Numbered from the stretch's first letter, positions 52,200 through 64,000 are shown. The stretch is DNA of 64,000 nucleotides from Venturia oleaginea (GCA_013176395.1 JABMLP010000005.1:1116001-1180000), one strand, 5' to 3'. Numbers and translations: made by a program. The notes: a model not told the origin generated them from the sequence alone.

Positions 52200-54988
52200 C
52201 TACTCACTCATCATGTCATCCTGACCCTTATCTTTTGTTCTCTCCCTTTGCACAAGCTCATCGCCCTCGCTATAATCTAGGTCCAATATCCTTAACTGCC
52301 TCAGATCATCACCCACCACAACCACAAATCGTCTATTCTGTCGTCCGTTGATCTCGATTTTCAGAGGCTTGAGCATGTCTTCTGGACCGAAAGTATGTCG
52401 GATTCGAGACCTCCAGTCCAGAGCGCCAGCTTGGACATCATGCATGGGTATTGGGAATGGAGAGCCCTGTGGGAGCTGTGATTGCTCACGCGCTTTTTGT
52501 ACGTTTTTGTCGAGTGCGATATCTAGCTGTCTGCCCCTGTACCTGAAGCTCGCGAGATGAGTATAATCTATGTCACAAAATGTCAGATGTGAACAACTTC
52601 ACAGTAAGAGCCTACACTTACCTCCATCTTGTAGAAGCAGCATGAACTGCTCGTCGTCCACAAACTTCACATCAAGAATCCTTACTTTGGGTTCAAAGCG
52701 AGCAAAGTTTAGTCTTTGGCCGGCCATAAGCTGCACACTTTTCAAATCATCGAAAATATCAGAATGGACTATTCGGCGAATATTAACTGGACCGAATTAG
52801 CACCTCGTTATACAAAGACAGCCAGCGTATCCGCTCACCGTAGGCCATGGTGTCATCATCAGGAACAATTGCTGTATAAGTCGTGATAAGGTTAGTGTCC
52901 TGGTCGGTATCCTCTGACACCGAACGCAAGTCGCTGGCCATGACGTCCCCTGTCTCCAAAACGATCCCGCAGCTCATAGCGCTGCTCGCCTGCTGGTGAC
53001 TCGTGATCTGGTCCACCAGAGTGCGATTTTGGTGTTGCCATTCAGCAAAATGAGAGTGGATGTTAATGATGCCAAAATTGCCGCTTTCCTGCTTCTTAAA
53101 TGCTTCGATAGACTTCTTCATATCCTCGTATATGTTCGAATCTATGACCATGGCTGGCGAGCCCTCTTTGGACAACGCTATGAAGAATTCTAGCTTGCTC
53201 TGTTCCATCGGTCGCTCGATGTAAGCAAGCAACTGGGAGTAGTCGGTGCCCATGTCTTGTTGCGACGTTTCTTCAGCCGATGCAGAACTCGGATCTAACG
53301 CCTGGATGTCGATTTCGTGTCGCAGCCATTTCGAGAAAACCAAAAATTGTCTTGATTCTTCGCTGGCATATTGAAGGACAATATGACCCAGTAGACGCAT
53401 GCACCGGATGATGTTTATGATGGAGTCGAATGAGGAAACTGGAACATTGAAAACAGGGCTGTGCTCATGATACTCTGCAAGGCCTTTCAAATGACCGAGG
53501 ACGATACTGCAGCGGTCCAATGCCGGTAGCAAATTTTCGTGAACTAGCTCGAGTACCTTGATATACCCGTGGCTGACTGCTTGATCCCAGCGCTTGTGTC
53601 CCTGCACCTTGTTAGTCCAACTCTTAACAAGATGCAATATAAGCAACTCACTCTCTCCGCAAGAATGTCAACGAGCCACTCTTTGAGTGTAGGCGGGCAA
53701 TTACCTGTGACAGCCAAGTGGAATAGGCTCTGTACTAGAGACGGCTCTTGGTTTTCGGCAAGGGTTTCATTGATATTTGCCATGAACCTTCCTGGCAGGT
53801 CTTTGGTATGGGCCCAATGATGGCTGATTGCTAGTAGACACTCGTTGACGTATTGTACTAAGGTCTCCAATTGAGCTGTCTTGTGTTCAATCATGTGTAA
53901 ATGGCTACCCGCAGACTTCATGAAGCGGAGCGAGAGAGGTATCAGGACAGTCTTTGGCGCTGAAGTCTCCTCGGAGTCTATCTGTGCCAAGAACATGTGG
54001 CTGCGCGAAAAAGGATGCGAGGCATGTTTCAGGAATCGTGGACTTTTTATATTCCAGGTTGTCGGTACTGAGATGGAACCAATGCTGAGAGAATCGTAGA
54101 AGACCAAACGGACAGTGCCATCGCTTTGAGCTAATAGTAAGGCATCTAATCCATTAAGGGTCTCTGATGATTTGGTTCCGTGAAGCAAGGGGTCCATGGA
54201 CGACTGCGAGGAAAACAATTCAGCGGCAGGATGGTCGCCATGTTTGTAAGCCGCTGGAGGGAGAAGAGGTAGTGCAGGTAACTTTGGCAGCAATTCCGTG
54301 ATATCGATTCTGGAGATCTGCTCAGATAAATCGAGTGGTACCTCAATTTTGCCCTGGTCCGGAAGACGGTCCAGAAAGTCGTCTAGGCTAGTTGGTTCGT
54401 GATCATCGCCCCAGTGGTCTGTCGTCAATTGTTGGATGGAAGAGCTTAGTTTGTCATTGACAGCTGAGCCTCTAGACTTTCCAGCCTTGGCTTTGACCGA
54501 TGGGACGTCGATGAAATTCAAGCCCCAACCGATGCAGGCTACGTCCACAGGCGCGTCGGGCTCTTTCGAAGCAGATTGTTTGCCAGCAGCTGTCACTTGC
54601 TTGAAATGCTGCAGTACGTTTCCCGTTTCTGCTGAAACCACTTCGACAATACCATCTGACCATCCCACTGCAAGATAATGGCCTAAGAAAGTCAGCGTCT
54701 TTGCTGGGAGGAGAAGTCGGTAGGTCTGTAATTAGGTGTTGGATGTGGGCAGTTGGGTCAAATACCATTGAATTTCCAGCATAAAGAGATGACTTTGCTC
54801 GATCCTTGACGTTTCTGCAGCCCAAAAGCACGCTGGCCACCGAATCGATAGACGTTGAGCTGTTCATCCTGATTCACCACGGCGACCAGATCCATAGTCG
54901 GACAACACGCGATGAGGTGCGGATGGATTGGCTGCGGCAGGATCTTCTCCGCCTGTAGCAAGAGTTTCGGACTCTCAGATGCGTCCAT
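52200..54988 (-). CDS. APC4: Anaphase-promoting complex subunit 4
   Basis: Five exons (54766-54988, 53652-54682, 52839-53601, 52622-52786, 52200-52567) join in phase to 849 residues. The N-terminus carries the Apc4 WD40-like start (HPHLIACCPTMDLVAVVNQD, EQLNVYRFGGQRAFG, VISLCWKFNG, then HYLAVGWSDGIVEV across intron 1). The middle has the long-helix APC4 domain (LVQYVNECLLAISHHW, AVTGNCPPTLKEWLVDILAE, GHKRWDQAVSHGYIKVLELV, IIRCMRLLGHIVLQYASEES). The C-terminus contains VRILDVKFVDDEQFMLLLQD and an acidic end. The protein is a scaffold subunit of the nuclear APC/C ubiquitin ligase controlling mitotic exit. The start at 54,988 (MDASESPKLL) is preferred over an upstream Met. No lesions are seen. 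Confidence 0.9.
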
Positions 54989-55428
54989 GTTGATCTGAGT
55001 TCTCTGATGGAGTGCGAAATGAGCATAGTGCTGATGTGCGGTGTTATTGCTCACGGAGTTGTTTGTTACCTACTAGTAGAGGTAGAACCTCAATTTCAGG
55101 TTTCGAAGTCACCACACAAGATTTCACGCCTTTATCATTGCCCTGGTAAACACCGCAGTTTGTACGACTGCCGTCACAAGAAATTTATTAATGCACTAGC
55201 CATCGGTCCAAGTCATTGTTGTATTTCAGGCCGTGCTTATCAATTCATGTCTTCAAATCGAGGCACGCAACATAGATCGACTGAGCCGGTGCTTGTAAAT
55301 TATGCAGATTCTCTATAGACAACGCTCTCTGGACTTCGTAACACACAGTCTTTTGCCCATGGCGACTGGTCCACAGCCTCACTTGCCTCTCCCAGCGCGT
55401 ATTGCTTACACCTGACGTGATTTGCCAT
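54989..55428. other. Intergenic between APC4 and delta-COP
   Basis: About 440 bases holding the APC4 promoter and the delta-COP 3' end. Nothing else recognised. Confidence 0.5.
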
Positions 55429-57131
55429 TTACCCAATGCGGTACTTATCGGCAGAAGAATGGACCTCCTTAGAAAAGTTAATATCCTGCCCAACGCCCAA
55501 GAGGGTAACAGATGAGACCTATTGTAGAGTTAGTTCTGATTCTCTAAAGCATGGTGTAGCGTGTACTTACGTCGACTTCCACAAATGGTCGTGTCTTGTT
55601 GAAGTGAATCGACATCGGGAAAAACTCAACATCGTCGCCGGCCTGTGCCTCAAACTCGAACGAGCCACTTGGGTTGTCTTCATCCACGTTTCCTATCGTC
55701 CAATCGATGCTATCGCCAGACAACTCGTAGATGGCGTCGAAGCTGGACACAGTGGGCTCGCTAATTTGGTACGGCATCGTGACCACAACATCTTTGAGAG
55801 CGTCCCCGCCAGTCCACTCATATTCGACTGTGATGTTCCAATTGTTGCCGCCGTTGTCGTTGACCCAGACGGTGAATGTCAACGGAGGATCTTCAACATC
55901 TGCCACCTTTGGCGACACCTTCCACCGCATCACGCCAATGGTCTGGTTTACGGGGAAGCCCTTGCCAGCTTCCGACATCTGAATGACGCTTTGCTTCTTG
56001 AACAGCGCTTTGTCAACCTTGGGATGCGACATGAGCGTCGCTCCACGTATGTTGCCTTGAGTGATGTTTAATTTCACTTGGGTAAGTGAGGGGTCCGTAA
56101 TTCTCAATTGTAGATCGCCCTTGATCTCCATACCCTCCAGAGTTCCTTCTTTGCTCAATGTGGCGGAAATTTGCTCCGCAAGCACGATATGTAGACCTTC
56201 ACGGTCGGATGATGTTGAAGCACGAGCTGCTGCAGGGGCAGCTTTTGGAGATTGCACAGTTGGAGCCACAAGAGGAGATGATGCTTCGGCGTCAGAGCCC
56301 AATTCGCTTCGTAGCTGGTCGAATGCGTTCCCGCTCTTCGTTTTCTTCCCCAATTGCATGCCCTTACCTCTCAGTGGCATCGATTTCGCCGATTTCGCTG
56401 CATTATAACTATCGTATGTGTCCGGTGTGTTGACGGTCTGAGTTGGAGGTGTGTATGTTGGGTAAGCCTGTGGTCGGATTGCTCCAGCGCCGCCCATGCC
56501 GCGTGAACTTCTGGCCACCTCTTTGCGTTGCATCTCGAGTTGCTTCGCTTTCCGCTTTCTCTCTTCTGTAGCTTCCAATTCCTTGTTTCGCGCAATGATC
56601 TCCTGTATCCTCTCCTCGTGCGACTCCATTTCCAAAAAGGTCTTGATCTGGCTCAGCGTCAGGTTTTCGCGATACCCCTGTGTGACGAGCTCGTCAAAAG
56701 CGCTGAGCAGGTCGAAAGCATGCTTCAAGATCTCGCGCTCGTCCAAGCTTTTGCAGATGCTGGTGACGACTTGAGCATAAAGGTGGAGAGAGTCGATGTC
56801 TTGGAGGATGTTTGAGCCCAAATTTGTGATCAGGACAAGGTATAGCTCGTCAAGTGGTTGCCAGACGTAGCGTACGGAATTGGCTTCGACGACGGTGTGC
56901 TGGGAGCCAGATGTTGCAAGCTTGGGGAACTGGTAGCTATTAGGTTCAGGGACATGTTGACTGGAGCATGTTGGAGCATACAGAAGCAAGAAGCGCCTCT
57001 ATTCGGGACCTGGAGATTTCCCGAAACGATCGAGAAACCACGACCTTCCCTCCTCTCGTACATATCGAGGCGTTGAGAATCTATAAAACTTCAGTGGGTA
57101 ATTCCTCTTTGAATGTGATTTATATTACCAT
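55429..57131 (-). CDS. RET2: Coatomer subunit delta (delta-COP)
   Basis: Four exons: 57129-57131 (the ATG alone), 56982-57080, 55571-56929 and 55429-55518. The 516-residue protein begins MILNASICTRGGKVVVSRSF and continues RSRIEALLASFPKL. Its longin-type domain includes VWQPLDELYLVLITN and GSNILQDIDSLHLYAQVV. A charged coiled coil (ERIQEIIARNKELEATEERK) follows, and the last ~240 residues form the mu-homology domain, ending FNKTRPFVEVDV then SSVTLLGVGQDINFSKEV. It is a subunit of the COPI coat for retrograde Golgi-to-ER transport. The first intron directly follows the initiator codon, and the final 29 residues are encoded by a separate short exon; both joins restore conserved sequence. Confidence 0.92.
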
Positions 57132-57704
57132 TGTGGCGAATTATGCGCTGTGGACTTGGGGAATTGGGGGAGAGGTAGTCGGATTGGTATATGTAGATAG
57201 GATAGATTCTCGTCTTGCTGGCAGCGTTCATAGCAGCTCTCGTCGTTGTGTACACGGTAGTCAGTAACCCAAACTCAGGCCAAATCACCCGGCAGATCAA
57301 TATTGGGTTTGGCCGACTAGCGTGCCTCCTCTTTCTCTCTCTTCCCTCCACCCCAGCTCAGTTATCGAGCACAATTCGCAATAAAGCACAAAACACTTCC
57401 CTCTCTTTATCACACTCACGCGTGAACAGCTTCTTCACAACCCAAGTTCATAAAACCTCCGTTGCTCTGTTCTCTTAACATCCTCGTCTTTCGCCACGGC
57501 ACTCACACCTCGCTTTCCTACTCATCGGCACGCCTTCAACTTCATGTTTTCTGCCGCCTTCACCTTTAACCTCCACACCACCGACACTAACACCTAGCAA
57601 ACACACCGCCAGAGCCTTCATAGCCGCGAAGTCGAAGCCCACATAGGTACCCACGATCCACACTCCGTTCCAAAAGCCACCCACCTCCTTCACTCTCCAT
57701 TCAA
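57132..57704. promoter_or_regulatory. Divergent promoter region of delta-COP and the acidic protein gene
   Basis: About 570 bases between two divergent starts, pyrimidine-rich on the plus strand near 57,330-57,700 as is usual for leaders of active fungal genes. No specific site identified. Confidence 0.45.
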
Positions 57705-60380
57705 ATGGCACTCATGGCTACTCTTCACGTTCCGTTTTTGGAGGTCACTGCACCAGATGACGACATGGAAATTACATCCGATACTGGCCGTGTAGAACCG
57801 GACAACGATATCGACCTGCTTGATGGTGACGATGACATCGATTACATGCTAGAAGATACACACTCTGAGCAAGGCCAATCCAGACTTGATGAAATGCCGG
57901 ATGCTGGTCGCGACGATATCATGTACGACGATGACCTGGATGGGATTACATACGCCGAGGAGGAGATGCATGAGGACGCTCCTATCCCGGATGAGCAATT
58001 GACTGATGTGAGCGAATTTCTCGAGAATCCTGGTCTTGTTCAGCCTGTGGAAACCGTGGCTTTTGATGGCCAGGCAACTCCAACACAATTGAACATTGCC
58101 TCTTTCGATACATCTAATGTCAATGGCCAGCAAGTTCCCGAAGCCGATGCTTCAGTCGAAATAGTGGACTATTTTGAATCAGCCCAGGAACAACAGGAAG
58201 AAAACGCTCTCGCACCAGCAATATCAAGTGAGCCAGCAGATCCAGATGGTGTCGTACCCGAGCTCGAGGAAGAAGAACAAATACAAGAGCAAGAGCAAGA
58301 GCAACAGGTTCTGCAAGAACCTGCCGTTGACCCCGTCACCTCTCCTCGCAAGAACTCTGTCGGAGAGGCTTCTCCAACTTTTCCAAACGATAATTTGAAA
58401 GGTTCAGGGGAAGAGAGCACCGCCACCCCACAGATCCTTGAATCTACTAACCCCACTCCACACAATGATGCTCCAAGTCCACGTGTGGTTGATCACGAAC
58501 AATCCGCGTCCTCTCCTCAGACCCCAGTTGTGTTGCCAAAGGCGACAGAATTGTTGGCCTCGACTACCTCTATTCAAGAAGAGATTACTGATTCGGTCAA
58601 ACCAGACGAAGCTCAGATCGAGGCAGCAGGGTCTTCACAACAGCCCAGCGGTGATAAGCAAGAGGACTTCAGGCATCGTGACGCTGGACCACCCCGCTCA
58701 TTCCATACCACTGTGGTGGACTACGAAGGTGCTCATATTTCTCTCTTTCCTCCCATGGAAGAGGACGAAGCCGACACGTTTTTGCTGGGCGATATCTCGC
58801 TCGCCGACAAGACTCTCGTAGATCTGTTCCGTGCCTGTAGGCAAGTATTGGGTGACTCCATCAATGACAGTCTCGAACTGGAAATATATTGCGAAGATTT
58901 GGACTTGACAATTTCTGAAGTAAGTACAACCCCTTTGACCCTTCACAAGAACTGTGCTAACATGAAGCAGGACTCCACCGATTGCATGACTACTAGCTTT
59001 TCTCAACTTGTTGATGTTTATGTGACTCTCAGCCGCCAGGATGGCGTTGACCACCCAGATCCTTTCTCTATTATCATGGCAAAGAAGCCACGATGGAATT
59101 CCCGCTTATCGACTTTGTATTTGGCTGCCGCCGAATCCAAGGGTCTCTCGGCAGTGCAGGCCGATCAGTACCCAAAAGAGTATCCTGAGGCAGATGATGA
59201 CTACGACGACAATGACTTGGAAGAAGACGAGAATGGCGCCAGCACAGATTCTGAATTTGATGCTGTTGAGGAAGATGAGGAAGTCCCAGCACAATCCCGT
59301 ACAGAATCGAGATTTGAAGGCGCAGCGGAAGAGACAACTAGAGAATCAGCTGAAGCACAAGACACAGCCGCTACTACTATTACTGACACAGAACCAGCCC
59401 ACAACGAAATCAACTCTAGTGAGAACCTTCCAGCGGATGAGGTTGGAAATGGAGACAACGACAGCGTGCCTGAGACTGAGACTGAAGGAAGTAATACAGC
59501 TGCGCAAGCAGCGACCGACAAGCCTGGACCTGTAGAGCAAGACAGCCTTGAGGTGGAACCAGTGGCACAGCTCGAAGCATCAAGAGGCGGTGATTTTTTG
59601 GATCAGATTGACGGCAATGAGAACGGTGATAATGAATCCTCTGGATCCTCGACGGTCCAGGAAGAGAACGATCAACCACCATCAAGTCAGTATTCAACTT
59701 GGGACGATCCCGACGATGACGATAGTTGGCTAATGGAAGATAAAGATACTGTCCATGAAGGCTCACCAGAACATCATCCACCTGCATCTGTTCTGGATGT
59801 AACCAACTTCCCGGACGAATTTTCCAATGCCAACGCCGAAGACCAAGCTACCGCTTTGGTTGACGATGGCGAATGGCCGGAAGTAGATGAGGAGGCTCAG
59901 CCAGATGGGTCTTATTCCAACGCTTCGTACGACCAAGAGGGCCATTATTATGAGAATCCTGAAGCTGTTCCGCAAGACTGGGATCAAGCTGGTCACGAGG
60001 ATACTCAGACTTATGACGACGTGGAATATGAAGAAGTTCCCACTGTCGATGAGACAAGTGAACATGTTGCCGATCGCGAGTGGGCAACTTTTGATGAAGA
60101 ACTTAATTTCGACGTTGGTGCCGAGGAACAACACGGCGAAGAGGCTGCTGCGCCAGTGCTCGAACATTCCACATCTTTTGGAACTTTCAAGGTGCCAGAT
60201 GACTCTGCCGGAGAGGAGGACGAGGACTCGATCACCTATGATGACGACGAATTGGACCTGCCGCCTGAATCGAAGCCCGAGAACGTACAAACGCGATCCA
60301 CTAGCTTATCTCCTCTTGGAAAGCGAAGCCGTGACGACGATGACAGTGATCAGGAGTCAAAGAGACTGAAGTCGCAGTGA
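57705..60380 (+). CDS. Large acidic protein, function unknown
   Basis: Two exons, 57705-58919 and 58971-60380, about 874 residues. The intron (58,920-58,970, GTAAGT...TGCTAAC...CAG) is 51 nt with no stop in frame, so the unspliced frame also stays open for 891 codons; splicing gives the better join SEDSTDCM. The N-terminal ~330 residues and C-terminal ~350 residues are disordered and rich in Asp/Glu. A central ordered segment (residues ~355-465) includes FRACRQVLGDSINDSLELEI, SFSQLVDVYVTLSRQDG and KPRWNSRLSTLYLAAAESKG. The tail has a basic cluster (LGKRSRDDDDSDQESKRLKS) that may be a nuclear localisation signal. The pattern suggests a nuclear, possibly chromatin-associated protein conserved in filamentous ascomycetes, but I cannot name a family. 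Confidence 0.8.
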   Translation: MALMATLHVPFLEVTAPDDDMEITSDTGRVEPDNDIDLLDGDDDIDYMLEDTHSEQGQSRLDEMPDAGRDDIMYDDDLDGITYAEEEMHEDAPIPDEQLTDVSEFLENPGLVQPVETVAFDGQATPTQLNIASFDTSNVNGQQVPEADASVEIVDYFESAQEQQEENALAPAISSEPADPDGVVPELEEEEQIQEQEQEQQVLQEPAVDPVTSPRKNSVGEASPTFPNDNLKGSGEESTATPQILESTNPTPHNDAPSPRVVDHEQSASSPQTPVVLPKATELLASTTSIQEEITDSVKPDEAQIEAAGSSQQPSGDKQEDFRHRDAGPPRSFHTTVVDYEGAHISLFPPMEEDEADTFLLGDISLADKTLVDLFRACRQVLGDSINDSLELEIYCEDLDLTISEVSTTPLTLHKNCANMKQDSTDCMTTSFSQLVDVYVTLSRQDGVDHPDPFSIIMAKKPRWNSRLSTLYLAAAESKGLSAVQADQYPKEYPEADDDYDDNDLEEDENGASTDSEFDAVEEDEEVPAQSRTESRFEGAAEETTRESAEAQDTAATTITDTEPAHNEINSSENLPADEVGNGDNDSVPETETEGSNTAAQAATDKPGPVEQDSLEVEPVAQLEASRGGDFLDQIDGNENGDNESSGSSTVQEENDQPPSSQYSTWDDPDDDDSWLMEDKDTVHEGSPEHHPPASVLDVTNFPDEFSNANAEDQATALVDDGEWPEVDEEAQPDGSYSNASYDQEGHYYENPEAVPQDWDQAGHEDTQTYDDVEYEEVPTVDETSEHVADREWATFDEELNFDVGAEEQHGEEAAAPVLEHSTSFGTFKVPDDSAGEEDEDSITYDDDELDLPPESKPENVQTRSTSLSPLGKRSRDDDDSDQESKRLKSQ

Positions 60381-62080
60381 TGAAGCTGTTGACGCTTCTT
60401 GTTCTACCACGGAACAAAGCCATGCTTGTTGTGATTTACTCGCCGCGCTCTCTGGTTCAGGGGTGAACTTCAATTCTTTTTGAAATGCTTCTAATAGCTT
60501 CGGGCCTCTCTCTGCCTTGGTCTCGACACTTCTCAAGGATCGTCGCTCGCCAGCGCCTCCATTTGATCTAATCCTGGTCTCCCCCCCCCCCCCTCAGCCA
60601 AACGTTCATCACCTTTCAACACGCCCGATGGATGTCCACACGTGGAATTCACACTAAAATGCAGAAATAAGGAAATTATATGTAAGTTACTCCTTCATTA
60701 ATCACACATCCCGCAGGCTCTGGTTACCACTTCATTCCATTCACCCAAAGCCATGGCCAGATAATTGGCAGCAAACGATGTGAGGGAGAGTTTTGAGCAC
60801 GAGCACAACAGCGAGTATGAGAGTGCTCTGTGTGAAAAGATGGTCCATTCGGCCGCGCACTAATAAGATCCATGATGCCGTTGACGACTTGCGGGTCAAG
60901 AAGAAGATTTGGAAGAAATGGTGGATTGTGAAAAGTACAATTAGCATTCGGATGGAGTTTCCTTACAGTACCTAGTTCTCTTTTATGCGGATCTGGATAT
61001 GGAATACCCCCGGCGTTTTCACATGAGATGCAAATACTCGAGTGTTCAACACGTGCTATCTACAAAAGATGTTTGTAGACTCAGAGTCGGAGATGGGATT
61101 CTGATGGTTGTCCTTTTGGCTAGGAGATGTTTGCTCTACTTCGTGTATATATGTTTCATAAGATTGAGTCCGACATGTAAGGATGCGCTTCAAGCATTCC
61201 CCAGTCGTTGATAGATGTGTGTCCCCCGCACCCGCATTAATCATCCAGATGAGATTGGGAAGTACCATTTTTCATGTTAATGTGAAACATGTACCGGGCA
61301 TTTTTGAGCGGTGATATTCAGGAACATGAATCATTACGAATCTTTGGTAGGCTATCTCCTGAGCCCTACCTTAGACGAGGGGCGAGAATGGCCGGCCTTG
61401 TGGAGACTCTTGGAGGACGCGAATGGGGACGGGGACCCAGTGAAATGGTGCGGGCTAGCGCTGAAGTGAATCGATGGGATGGGTCTTGATCTCCCTGAAT
61501 TGAATATCTGTCATTGTTCATATCGATACTCTTTGTGGACTTCTGATCTTTTTGTTCCTTATTGAACTGTAGAAGTTCCTCGAGTCGAGGTAGCCTGTCA
61601 ATTCGGTTGAGGGTGAGTTGAGGGTCAGCTCTGCAGCTGAAACATTGTCTCTTTTACCCGCAACTTGCAACGCTACGTATCAACAAGACCAAATCGCTGG
61701 ATCTCCACTCGTTATCTACGGAGGCGCCACGACACGAGTACATTCTCTACGCATCGGACGACGGATTCCTGGACACGCGATATCTACAACACTGAAGCGC
61801 CGGAATTGAATACTGCGGCTGGGGCAGACAAGATAAAGCGAGCGGAATTGGCAAAGGGTTGGCAAAGCGCAGCGCATACGGTTCTTGGCCATTGGGACTG
61901 CGGCTCGAACTGCAAATATCGCGACAAGGACTACGAAGACAACCTACCACTGCGACGACGACCACTACGGTCCAGACAGATTGGCCCAGCGAGCCTCTGT
62001 GAGGGAGTAAAGAGCTTGAGAGAACAGGCATCAGAAGGAGAAGAAAGTAAGAGAAGGCGGCACTCTGACACATTTCAAGC
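60381..62080. other. Intergenic, no gene seen
   Basis: About 1.7 kb between tandem plus-strand genes. A poly-C run lies at about 60,581-60,594. Frames at 60,999-61,211 and 61,665-62,201 have no motif; the latter overlaps the start of the transporter gene in another frame. Confidence 0.45.
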
Positions 62081-63855
62081 ATGGCAACACCGTCGAATCC
62101 GGAAGCGCAAGAGGCGGGTAAATATATTGGACTTAGTTTGGCTATTGCTGGGACGCTGGCTATTGGTTTGTCTCTCCCTTCTAAATATACCTGACTCTTG
62201 AAAGAACTTGGAGGGCTTGCGAGTTAACGTCAAGCTGGCGACTTTCCGTTCGCTCGAGGATTTGCCAGGTCGAGAATCCTGTGCTGGAGTGCTCGAAGAT
62301 CCCCCAGGCTGGAAGATTGGCACACAAAAGGAGTTAGCAACTGTGGGAATATTACAGACGGCTAACGAGACACAGGATCAAGTTTTGTAATCACAAAGAA
62401 AGGACTCAATGAGGCGAATGCGCGTCATGGCTTTGAGGGGGATGGATACTCGTATTTGAAGAGTGGCATGTGGTGGGCTGGCATTGTATTGAGTAAGTTC
62501 CATCCTTCTTCTGCAGTTTGAGAGGCGATGGGAAAACAGGCTTCTCGTACAGTAGTATACTGACTGTCTACAGTGGTTGTCGGCGAACTGGCGAATTTTG
62601 CTGCATACGCTTTTGCGCCGGCTATATTAGTTACACCGCTGGGGGCTCTGAGTGTTTTAATTGGGTACGTCTATACTCTATACTGAATCCGTGGAGCGAG
62701 GACGTGGCTAATTGGGAGTGTTTTAGTGCCGTACTCGGTACATATTTTTTGGACGAGAAGCTGGGGATACTAGGTAAGATTGGGTGCGCGATATGTCTGA
62801 TCGGCTCTGTTATTATCGTTCTACATGCTCCGCCAGATGAGGATGTTGAGACGATTGATGTGCTCTTGCATTATGCTATGCGTCCAGGTTCGTATAGTTC
62901 CTTGATGCTTGAGATTGAGACTGAGAGCTGACTTGGATGACAGCCTTCATGTTTTACTGCTTCCTTGTTATCATTTTTGCCGTTATCATGATTTACAAGG
63001 TCGCTCCTAAGTACGGTCGCAAAAACCCACTTGTCTATATCTCCATCTGCAGTACTGTGGGTAGTGTTTCGATCATGGCGATCAAGGCATTCGGTATTGC
63101 GCTCAAACTCACGTTTGCTGGAAACAACCAATTCGGATATTACTCGACATACGTCTTCATGATTGTGGTTGTAGTCTGCATTCTCACGCAAATGAACTAC
63201 TTCAACAAAGCTCTTGCGCAATTTCCTACGGCTCTGTAAGACCTGTTTAACTCCCCTTGAACTCAAATGAAAATGCTAATCGAGCAACAGAGTCAATCCC
63301 CTTTACTACGTAACCTTCACCACCGCCACCCTCGTAGCCTCCTTCCTCCTCTTCCAAGGTTTCAACACCTCCGACGCCGTAAACACAATATCCCTCCTCT
63401 GCGGCTTCCTAGTCATATTTTCAGGCGTTTATCTCCTCAACCTCTCCCGCGAAGATCCCAACGGCACATCCATGCACGGCGGCAACCTCAATTACGATGA
63501 CGCTATCCCCACCGATCCTCTCACCGCTTTCGGCACAAGAAGAAGTATGCAAGCGAGAAGGAGCTCGGAAGCTGGATCAAGAGTGGGCAACCATTCCCGG
63601 CAATTAAGTTGGGGGAGTAGCCAGGGACGCAATTCGTTAGGAGATAGAACAGGCTTGTTAGCTGATGGATTTGGACTTGATGATCTGGCTGAGGATAGCG
63701 ATGGTGATGAAGGCAGGAAAAAGCAAGGAGATCTTGAGGAAGGTCTTGGTGGTCGACGAGATACATCTGCGATGTCGAGATTGAGTGGGAGTGGGAGACC
63801 AAGGCATAATGTTGAGCGGGAGAATGTGAGGCCAAACAAGAGTTCGGGATCATAG
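62081..63855 (+). CDS. NIPA-like magnesium transporter (DUF803)
   Basis: Six exons (62081-62165, 62376-62492, 62574-62664, 62727-62887, 62944-63235, 63291-63855) join in phase to 436 residues. Membrane segments in order include [20 protein letters not shown], then [120 protein letters not shown], then [20 protein letters not shown] and [20 protein letters not shown]. The cytosolic tail of ~120 residues is Ser/Arg/Gly-rich. NIPA proteins are nine-pass Mg2+ transporters of endosomal and plasma membranes. The first intron (210 nt) is longer than the others. No lesions are seen. Confidence 0.9.
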
Positions 63856-64000
63856 CCTTACCCACCTCGTTGGGATGGGCTTTCCTGCGCAGGTAATTGA
63901 GTCTGGGCTTTGGTATGAGAATATGAACGAACCGAGCGTTTGTACGGTCAAGACATTGATGGCGTTAGGGGACTGTAGGAATGCTCTACGCTTGAGCATT
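63856..64000. other. 3' flank of the transporter gene
   Basis: The last 145 bases of the window. No feature recognised. Confidence 0.4.

Noticed and set aside
51782..52207. 141-codon minus-strand frame next to APC4
   Set aside because: Has a hydrophobic end but no recognisable family, and it runs up to the APC4 3' end; could be a remnant, not supported as a gene.
1..64000. Secondary-metabolite cluster or integrated defence system
   Set aside because: No polyketide synthase, NRPS, terpene synthase, P450 or cluster regulator was seen; the transporter, reductase and VOC genes are scattered and mostly decayed.

Overview
The window reads as nuclear DNA of a filamentous ascomycete (Pezizomycotina). 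The evidence is short GT...AG introns (about 45-80 nt) with CTAAC/CTGAC-like branch points, a GPI-anchored wall protein, a GH1 beta-glucosidase, core eukaryotic genes (APC4, delta-COP, a NIPA-type transporter) and fungal transposon families (Fot1/pogo, Tc1/mariner, Tad-like LINE, Ty3/gypsy). No bacterial features, CRISPR arrays, rRNA or convincing tRNA were seen. Genus-level placement is not possible by eye.

Layout. 1-5.8 kb: N-terminal half of a conserved fungal protein (-), an EBP/EXPERA sterol-isomerase-like membrane protein (-), and a repeat-rich GPI-anchored protein (-) with a probable 1-nt frameshift. 5.8-14.2 kb: gene-poor, with two small secreted proteins recovered by splicing (9.5-10.3 kb + and 11.3-11.7 kb -) and a 266-bp terminal-inverted-repeat element. 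14.2-18.2 kb: an Hsp20 chaperone (-) divergent from a GH1 glucosidase (+) that carries a 1-nt deletion. 18.7-25.4 kb: a Dal5-like MFS transporter pseudogene split into N- and C-terminal halves. The intervening ~4.8 kb holds a small cysteine-rich secreted protein gene, a truncated Ty3/gypsy element, a pogo-type MITE and a LINE-tailed non-autonomous element. 25.7-33 kb: small hypothetical genes, several ~80-bp foldback MITEs, an internally deleted NmrA-like pseudogene, and an intact glyoxalase/VOC protein with an N-terminal membrane anchor. 35-50.4 kb: a transposon island holding a pogo element that keeps only the DNA-binding part of its transposase, a frameshifted Tc1/mariner copy, tandem repeats, a second copy of the LINE-tailed element, a near full-length LINE and a Fot1-like element inserted in the LINE's TAA tail. 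52.2-63.9 kb: conserved gene block of APC4 (-), delta-COP (-), a large acidic protein (+) and a NIPA-like magnesium transporter (+).

The flanks are ordinary housekeeping chromatin. The middle is an accessory, transposon-rich segment with decayed transporter and reductase genes and small secreted proteins, the kind of compartment where fungal effectors often sit. I see no coherent new multi-gene system. The most unusual items are the DNA-binding-only transposase ORF, the chain of insertions seeded at TAA repeats, and the foldback MITE family.
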